NCBI GenBank assembly: GCA_030152675.1
Contig: JASLIY010000246.1
Coordinates: 1 to 7,417 of the forward strand
Length of the DNA stretch: 7,417 nt
Direction: 5' to 3'
Origin: Acinetobacter sp.
Lineage (GTDB): Bacteria; Pseudomonadota; Gammaproteobacteria; Pseudomonadales; Moraxellaceae
Numbering within the stretch: the stretch's first letter is position 1; each line of letters opens with the position of its first letter. Shown piece after piece: positions 1 through 4,565 of this stretch. The translations under genes were made by a program, and so were the position numbers. The notes beneath the pieces are model-generated. The model saw only the letters and a list, made by a program, of their open reading frames with translations. It did not search any database and had not been told where the DNA came from.

Positions 1-280
1 CTTGACGTGAACTCGCACTTCTAAATAGTCCCATCACAAGTTCAGCAAGAATATGCCCCGTTTCACTGAGCTTTAAATTTGGCGGATACCATACTTTTGT
101 TTTACCATTTTTGAGATTAGAACCCATAATGCCAGGAATAAAAATAATAGGTACAACATACTTACTTGTGGTGACTTCACAGGTTGTAGGCACTTCAGTG
201 GGTGTCAATTGTGAAACATAGTCATTACCGATCGATTCTTTAGCATAGTCTTTATGATGATAGCTGTCCGTTGAACTCAT
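1..280 (-). CDS. Tle4/PGAP1-like lipase, probable T6SS effector (5' part only)
   Basis: The first 93 codons of a gene that continues past the left edge. It starts at ATG 280-278, with AAGG seven bases upstream and no competing start nearby. The N-terminus is polar (MSSTDSYHHK..) with no signal peptide, as expected for cargo loaded on the T6SS spike in the cytoplasm. Residues 42-56 read VVPIIFIPGIMGSNL: a hydrophobic first beta strand followed by PGIMGS, the strand-and-oxyanion-loop signature of alpha/beta-hydrolases of the LCAT/PGAP1 type. The catalytic Ser-Asp-His would lie beyond the window. The family assignment to Tle4 is inferred from this motif plus the adjacent Tli4-type immunity gene and the upstream vgrG. 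Tle4 proteins (P. aeruginosa PA1510/TplE) are PGAP1-like phospholipases acting in the periplasm of target cells. A different LCAT-like lipase family remains possible because only the N-terminus is seen. The gene is third in the operon, 11 bases after the immunity stop codon. Confidence 0.75.
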   Translation of the reverse strand, partial: MSSTDSYHHKDYAKESIGNDYVSQLTPTEVPTTCEVTTSKYVVPIIFIPGIMGSNLKNGKTKVWYPPNLKLSETGHILAELVMGLFRSASSRQ

Positions 281-287
281 AATTTAA

Positions 288-291
288 CCTT
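288..291 (-). promoter_or_regulatory. Ribosome binding site of the lipase gene
   Basis: On the minus strand AAGG (preceded by the A residues of the immunity stop codon, giving TAAAAGG) lies seven bases before the ATG at 280. This supports that start and suggests translation coupled to the upstream gene. Confidence 0.6.
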
Positions 292-1290
292 TTAGAATAA
301 TCTTATGCTTTTTAGTATTTCTGAATACATCCTCTCAGCTTCGAAATTTGAAATGCTCGCACTATGAGTCCCTGAGTCACGCCCGTTGGTGAGATTAAGT
401 TGAAACGAAGGATATAAATTATTATTTGCGATTCCTGAGTAAGCCCAGATTGCATCGATTCCATTTTTACCTTTCATCGGTGCACTGACGAGCCACTCTT
501 CGCCATCAAATTGATTTATTTTTTTAGAACCTTTTCTAACAGTTTTAATGTTTGAAAACACTTTTGATAAAACACCTTGTTCTTTTAAATTATTTTGCGT
601 TCTTTTCATTAAACCACCATCATTTTCATACACAGATTCACTTTCAAAACTGATATCTACAGATGGGTATTGTGGGAAATCTAGAATTAGGCGTTGAGAT
701 GTAAAACGATACTTTTTACCCTCATCATGAATAAAGCCATTTTTTATACAAAAGCCTTTTTCTTTTGGAATCATATTATCTTGGCGCATTTTTAAATTTT
801 TAACTAAATTTTGAATTGCCTCTTTACTTTCATTTTCAAACTTCGGGGAATATTTACCCTCGATGGAAAACAAGAAGCCCTTGTCTAAAACAAATGCTCT
901 TACATGAACGACTTTAGAAATCGAAGGATCTAAGTTTCCTAAAATAATTTTGCTCACCGAACTTTCAGATCCTTGTACAACAGGAAAGTCATTAACAACA
1001 ACGGCATCACCGCCAGTATATATTTTTAGTGATTTTGCTACGGCTTGATCAAAATCAGCTCTTGACGCTTTTTTATTTAATGTTTCTATTTTAAAAGAAT
1101 CATAATGATCAAGTTGTTCATAAAAGCGTGCTTCCGCAGGAACTTCAACCGCATATCGGCCTATGCACCAGATCTTTTTTTTATCGTTATTTATCATTGT
1201 ATAACCTTCTCCAGATGTAGAATCTGCCCATGAGTAAGTACTTGTTATTATAGAGATTGTGAATAGATTACATTTTAATTCTTGAATCAT
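292..1290 (-). CDS. tli4: T6SS immunity protein, Tli4 family
   Basis: A 332-residue protein read as the antidote to the neighbouring lipase. Tli4 proteins (P. aeruginosa PA1509) sit in the periplasm and bind and block the Tle4 phospholipase. Two related halves are visible. The N-terminal domain, about residues 36-170, opens with WCIGRYAVEVPAEARF, a typical Tli4 start in which a Cys-Ile-Gly-Arg strand is followed by a Pro-Ala turn. The C-terminal domain, about 178-332, opens with GFCIKNGFIHDEG and contains the conserved-looking EEWLVSAPMKGKNG segment. Residues 1-22 (MIQELKCNLFTISIITSTYSWA) could be a weak signal peptide cut after Ala22, fitting periplasmic export. However, Glu4 and the short hydrophobic core make it borderline, and a second start at Met32 (1197) has a much better ribosome site. 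No lipobox is clear. The gene starts four bases after the vgrG stop codon, so the two are almost certainly co-transcribed. It is very AT-rich compared with the helicase to the right. Confidence 0.85.
   Translation of the reverse strand: MIQELKCNLFTISIITSTYSWADSTSGEGYTMINNDKKKIWCIGRYAVEVPAEARFYEQLDHYDSFKIETLNKKASRADFDQAVAKSLKIYTGGDAVVVNDFPVVQGSESSVSKIILGNLDPSISKVVHVRAFVLDKGFLFSIEGKYSPKFENESKEAIQNLVKNLKMRQDNMIPKEKGFCIKNGFIHDEGKKYRFTSQRLILDFPQYPSVDISFESESVYENDGGLMKRTQNNLKEQGVLSKVFSNIKTVRKGSKKINQFDGEEWLVSAPMKGKNGIDAIWAYSGIANNNLYPSFQLNLTNGRDSGTHSASISNFEAERMYSEILKSIRLF
1205..1212 (-). promoter_or_regulatory. Strong Shine-Dalgarno-like site before an internal tli4 start
   Basis: On the minus strand GGAGAAGG stands seven bases before an in-frame ATG (1197-1195) that would begin the immunity protein at residue 32, MINNDKKKIWCIG. 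It is the best ribosome binding site on this strand. The alternative product would lack the putative signal peptide but keep both Tli4 domains. Confidence 0.45.
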
Positions 1291-1294
1291 TTAT

Positions 1295-4024
1295 TTATCC
1301 CAATATGGTTAAAACAGCTTTAGTCATTGACATGCCTGTCACTTTTTCAGTCTTCCCTTCGGCGTCAGTTACCCCCTCAATCACTTTTCCTTCATCGGTT
1401 TTAATACGGTATTGAGTATTTGGCATGGCTGCACCCACTTTATTTCGAATCACAAATTGCTCATCATAATCCATCTGCAATTTTGGCATGACCCCTAGAT
1501 CTGTACTTAATGTACTACCCGACATCGTTTGTATTTGACCTGCTTTTAAACTTATTTTCCCTGGGCAAACAAGATCGATATTGCCATTTTCAATTTTGAT
1601 ATAGCCTCCACCAGAAGCCAGTAATATTCCTTTTCCACTTTCAACTTTAACAAAATCATTGATGGCATAAATATGCAGCAATTCCTGCGATGCAAGTTTG
1701 ATTGCATCAGCTTGTGATTCGATTTCAATAGGCCCTTGGCCAGCTTTGATTTTAATACCCGCCGCTTTTGCAAATAACGAAATTTTGTCTAAAACATTCG
1801 CAAAAAAACCTCGCCCTGAAAAAATCTGAACATTCTGTTCAGCACTTAAATCAAGATTTGTTTTCGCTTGAGCAATAAGCCCTTTCTCAGCATCTAAAAT
1901 AACTGCGTCTGTTGCAGCAATTGCAATATATGCTGTTTCATCACCCCCATCCCAATCAGGTAATTCATTTTTGAATGATTCTTGAACTGCTAATTCTGGT
2001 TCTGTGGCTTGATGCGCTTTCGCTGCATTTTTAATGGCTGTATTTGTAGCTAAAAACTTTTCTATATTTTTTTGTAGATGATTGCGATCCAGTTGATTGC
2101 CATGGGCATTTGCTGCATGTTCAGTCGTGATGAGAATCCCTTTCGATGCACGAATCCCACCCCATTGATCAGTTCTTAGCTCAAATCCTTCACCGCGACT
2201 CTCACTTTCTTGTTTCTCTTTTGGGTGACTTAAATTGCCTAGGTTGAGCTGAGTTGCACCGTAACTACTCTGCAACTGAGCACTAATTTGCCCAGTACTA
2301 TCGTCAAATCGCAGTTGGTTAAATCCTGCGCCTGATAGTTCTTTCGAGCGGATACCACTCAGTGATTTTGTGTCTGGGAGTTGTCCTTTCACATCAAACT
2401 GCGTTGGATTGCGTTGTGCTTCATGGATACGACCTGTAACAAAAGGACGATCTATATTTCCATCAAAGAAGTCAATCACCACAATCTCATCTTTACGTGG
2501 CAGAAAACGCGCCCCATAGCCTTCGCCTGCCCACGGCGTCAGCACATCAACCCAAGCCGAATCTGTATCATTGTCATTCGAGCCTGCTCCACCATCATGA
2601 CGATGATCCGTTGTACGCGTAAAAAGAAAACGGACTTTGATACGGCCCCACGCATCGACATAAATTTCCTCACCATCTGTGCTGACTATGGCCCGTTGTA
2701 CATGTGCAACGGGGCGATGTTTTAAAGGATCATATTCCGGGACGATCGCAATACTTCTACGCACAACCGTCAATTGGTTGGCTTGACGCTCTTGATGACG
2801 GTCTTTACTGCTGTCCCAATGACTGAGCGTAAGTAAGTTTTCGACTTGATCTTTAATATCTTTAGGTAGGTTATTTTGATTGTAAAAATGCTTATTCAAT
2901 ATAAGAAACTCTTTATCCCGGGAGGCATGGTTTTTCTCTAATTCAGGATGATCAAGGAGTTGAAACCAATACCCCACCTGAGTATCTCGCACACTACTGT
3001 TTGCGGTGAAGTATTTCGCTTGTAAGGCTTGATATTGATTCAGCTGTTGATTGAGCTTCTCTAACTGATGATGACTAGATGCTGTGGCCTGATCTTCACC
3101 TTTGAGATCACTGACCCATGCAGGAGATATACTCCAAGCTTGCTCAAGGCTTAAACTTTCATTATCTCGTTGTGAACTATGTTGATGCGCGCTGAGAACA
3201 GAACCACAGGCATCTTCTTGTCTCAAACAGTCTGCTTGCCAATGTTGCACATGGATTGCAGTCGATTGTAAATTTCGTTGCGCGATAAAACTGGTCATAG
3301 TGTCGTGTTTTTCTGTCGCACTCGATCGATGGTAGCGTATCGTTCTGCGTTCAAGTGCCGTAAATTGAGCATTATCATCAATGAGGCGTAGCTTTTGTGC
3401 TTCAATACTTTGGCTAAAACTCGATACCTTATGATGAGATTCATCAATCAGCCAGTTGATTGATTCTTCACGCATTAACCGCGTTAAATATGCATAATCG
3501 CTTTCATTTGATTGCATTGAGAAAGGACGTACATCATAGGTCTTCGTTAACCCACTGAGATCTAGTTTTAGACTTGCAGCAAACAATGCGCTTTTCTCTT
3601 GCCATTCTTTGAAGATCACTTCGCAGATTTCGACCACACTCTTATTCATAAACACACGGCTATTGATCCGCTTGTGCCATAAGCTTGTGGAATCTTGCAT
3701 CGTCAAGCGATATACACTCAACGCAGCATCGGATTGACCTTGTGCTGCGCCAGTAATAATCCCTGTGGTTCTGAACAATTGACCTGAATCTGTCACTTGA
3801 TCAACTGCGACTTGGCAACCAATAAATTGTTTTAATTCTATAAACGGGTCGCTCGACAAGCAAATGAGCTCTGCTGATAAGCCTGCATTAATGCCATGAT
3901 CGCCCTGAATACGTTGCAACATGATTTGCAAATTAAGTTGTGGATTTGAAAAATGGGCACTTATCGCTCGTTTTTGTGTGCCTAAACCGGCCTTATCTAA
4001 AACTCCAAAAATATGATTCAACAT
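1295..4024 (-). CDS. vgrG: Type VI secretion spike tip protein VgrG
   Basis: VgrG trimers cap the Hcp tube and carry effectors into target cells. With the ATG at 4024 the protein has 909 residues. The gp27-like region fills about residues 10-400 (FIGCQVAVDQVTDSGQLFRTTG; ESDYAYLTRLMREESINWLIDE). The gp5-like OB fold follows at about 440-540 (EEIYVDAWGRIKVRF; LTPWAGEGYGARFLPR; VIDFFDGNIDRPFVTGRIHEAQR). Next come a DUF2345-type region and a beta-helix-like needle with hydrophobic repeats up to about 850. Residues 853-909 form an additional transthyretin-like tail. The frame also opens nine codons earlier at a TTG (4051) that has AAGG five bases upstream. I chose the ATG because VgrGs of this type, as I remember them, begin at MLNxIF, but the TTG cannot be excluded. 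No PAAR or adaptor gene (DUF4123, DUF1795) lies between vgrG and its cargo, which suggests direct loading. Being the first gene of the operon, it must have its promoter between 4025 and about 4560. Confidence 0.95.
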   Translation of the reverse strand: MLNHIFGVLDKAGLGTQKRAISAHFSNPQLNLQIMLQRIQGDHGINAGLSAELICLSSDPFIELKQFIGCQVAVDQVTDSGQLFRTTGIITGAAQGQSDAALSVYRLTMQDSTSLWHKRINSRVFMNKSVVEICEVIFKEWQEKSALFAASLKLDLSGLTKTYDVRPFSMQSNESDYAYLTRLMREESINWLIDESHHKVSSFSQSIEAQKLRLIDDNAQFTALERRTIRYHRSSATEKHDTMTSFIAQRNLQSTAIHVQHWQADCLRQEDACGSVLSAHQHSSQRDNESLSLEQAWSISPAWVSDLKGEDQATASSHHQLEKLNQQLNQYQALQAKYFTANSSVRDTQVGYWFQLLDHPELEKNHASRDKEFLILNKHFYNQNNLPKDIKDQVENLLTLSHWDSSKDRHQERQANQLTVVRRSIAIVPEYDPLKHRPVAHVQRAIVSTDGEEIYVDAWGRIKVRFLFTRTTDHRHDGGAGSNDNDTDSAWVDVLTPWAGEGYGARFLPRKDEIVVIDFFDGNIDRPFVTGRIHEAQRNPTQFDVKGQLPDTKSLSGIRSKELSGAGFNQLRFDDSTGQISAQLQSSYGATQLNLGNLSHPKEKQESESRGEGFELRTDQWGGIRASKGILITTEHAANAHGNQLDRNHLQKNIEKFLATNTAIKNAAKAHQATEPELAVQESFKNELPDWDGGDETAYIAIAATDAVILDAEKGLIAQAKTNLDLSAEQNVQIFSGRGFFANVLDKISLFAKAAGIKIKAGQGPIEIESQADAIKLASQELLHIYAINDFVKVESGKGILLASGGGYIKIENGNIDLVCPGKISLKAGQIQTMSGSTLSTDLGVMPKLQMDYDEQFVIRNKVGAAMPNTQYRIKTDEGKVIEGVTDAEGKTEKVTGMSMTKAVLTILG
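1298..1301 (-). promoter_or_regulatory. Weak ribosome binding site for the first tli4 start
   Basis: GGGA on the minus strand lies in the last codons of vgrG, seven bases before the ATG at 1290. It is an acceptable but modest site, and its position inside vgrG suggests translational coupling. Confidence 0.35.
1298..1468 (-). other. Transthyretin-like C-terminal extension of VgrG (effector dock)
   Basis: The last 57 codons of vgrG, from YDEQFVIRN to the final ILG, encode a small beta-rich domain after the needle. It has the pattern of short VgrG tails: YDEQF, a turn PNTQYRI, then EGKVIEGVTDAEGKT and a final strand AVLTILG. In enteroaggregative E. coli a transthyretin-like VgrG tail binds the Tle1 lipase directly. 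By analogy this segment would bind the adjacent Tle4-like lipase. The domain call rests on pattern recognition, and the partner is inferred. Confidence 0.65.
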
Positions 4025-4056
4025 TTTTATTATGGTCTCAACTTTAATCAAGAAAA

Positions 4057-4060
4057 CCTT
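4057..4060 (-). promoter_or_regulatory. Possible ribosome binding site for the TTG start of vgrG
   Basis: AAGG on the minus strand, five bases before the TTG at 4051-4049. The downstream ATG at 4024 has no comparable site in the 5-10 base window, where the sequence is ATAATAAAA. The two lines of evidence for the vgrG start therefore conflict. Confidence 0.35.
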
Positions 4061-4166
4061 AACAGAAGGGTTTATTTCTCAAAAATAGCAAAAATGTTTT
4101 AATCAAGTAGTTAAAAGATGAGTGGCAAGAAGTCGGCATTCTTTTGATTAACGTGATTTATATAGT

Positions 4167-4232
4167 TAGGGTCTGTTGACATTTCATCTATGATTGCGGC
4201 AGTGACTATTTATGAATTGTCAACAGACCCTA
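4167..4232. repeat. 66-bp MITE-like inverted repeat bounded by TA
   Basis: Two 21-base arms, 4167-4187 and 4212-4232, are reverse complements at 20 of 21 positions. Each begins TAGGGTCTGTTGACA from its outer end, and they enclose a 24-base loop. The outermost two bases on each side are TA. The structure is thus GGGTCTGTTGACA-type termini flanked by a possible TA target duplication, the arrangement left by elements that insert at TA (the IS630/Tc1 class and some IS5-family groups). It lies between two divergent promoters and has no T-tract beyond either arm, which argues against an intrinsic terminator. I cannot name the parent element. A transcript through it would fold into a long hairpin. 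Confidence 0.6.
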
Positions 4233-4271
4233 GGGCTTAATCAAAGCTTAAAATGCTTAGGCTATTTTATT

Positions 4272-4308
4272 ATCAGGGACTTTCTACTGCTCAGCGATTC
4301 CCCCTGAT
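4272..4308. repeat. Small inverted repeat (7-bp perfect stem)
   Basis: ATCAGGG at 4272-4278 pairs with CCCTGAT at 4302-4308 across a 23-base loop. A second stem, ATCAC-AGCA-GTGAT at 4307-4320, overlaps its right arm by two bases, so the two would compete. No T-run follows. The function is unknown, and a structure of this size can occur by chance. Confidence 0.25.
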
Positions 4309-4374
4309 CACAGCAGTGATATCGTGAGCTTGCAGCATGGTGGAAAAATCCTGTCTATTATTTAACAAACAATC
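4291..4374 (-). pseudogene. Possible scrap of an IS transposase gene
   Basis: On the minus strand 27 open codons read DCLLNNRQDFSTMLQ followed by AHDITAVIRGNR and a TGA. The pattern (short helix, then GITAVIP-like strand, then a basic NR) resembles the DDE transposase segment around ADKGYD...L...GITPVIPGRxNRK found in the IS5 family. If real, it is a tiny decayed internal piece with stops just outside it. Its position about 60 bases from an IS-end-like inverted repeat is suggestive, but the match is short and from memory, and chance is a real alternative. Confidence 0.2.
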
Positions 4375-4555
4375 GCTTTAAATAAAAACAATTAAATCAA
4401 ATCCGCTGTTTTTTTAACTGCTTAAAATCTGTTTTTATCTATTGTTAAATTCTTAGGCTATTATTTCAGTGCTTTATCTCAAGCACGATCTCTCTATCGA
4501 TCAATCTCCCTAAATTCCGCAATACCCGACCGCGTAATACAGCTTAACCCGCACT

Positions 4556-4558
4556 GGA
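4556..4558 (+). promoter_or_regulatory. Ribosome binding site of the helicase gene
   Basis: GGA within TGGAATAATAT lies seven bases before the ATG at 4566. An in-frame TAA two codons upstream (4560-4562) rules out any longer frame with an earlier ATG, so this start is well determined. The only near alternative is Met5. Confidence 0.5.
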
Positions 4559-4565
4559 ATAATAT

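Larger units (their letters stand above)
4052..4565. other. Divergent intergenic region without a convincing gene
   Basis: About 510 bases separate vgrG (leftward) from the helicase gene (rightward), so both promoters should lie here. I see no pair of boxes close to the sigma-70 consensus at proper spacing for either gene. The best candidates are a TGCTATTTT extended -10 on the minus strand near 4083-4091 for vgrG, and TATTAT at 4459-4464 on the plus strand for the helicase, both lacking a good -35. The region holds the 66-bp inverted repeat at 4167-4232, a small hairpin at 4272-4308, and a doubtful transposase scrap at 4291-4374. The stretch 4375-4500 is very AT-rich with T and A runs. An 11-base direct repeat CTTAGGCTATT occurs at 4256 and 4452. 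Confidence 0.7.

Noticed and set aside
1552..1773. Minus-strand open frame of 73 codons inside vgrG
   Set aside because: Same strand but another frame of the VgrG needle region. The Lys-rich composition follows from the vgrG codons, and there is no independent support.
2381..2725. Plus-strand open frame of 114 codons
   Set aside because: It is fully antisense to the strongly conserved gp5-like part of vgrG, has low-complexity Ile/Thr/Cys-rich content, and shows no recognisable domain or ribosome site.
4176..4223. TTGACA boxes in both arms of the inverted repeat as -35 elements
   Set aside because: Both point into the loop, and no acceptable -10 hexamer lies 16-19 bases downstream on either strand.
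4167..4232. Intrinsic terminator reading of the inverted repeat
   Set aside because: Both flanking genes are transcribed away from it, and neither arm is followed by a T-run.
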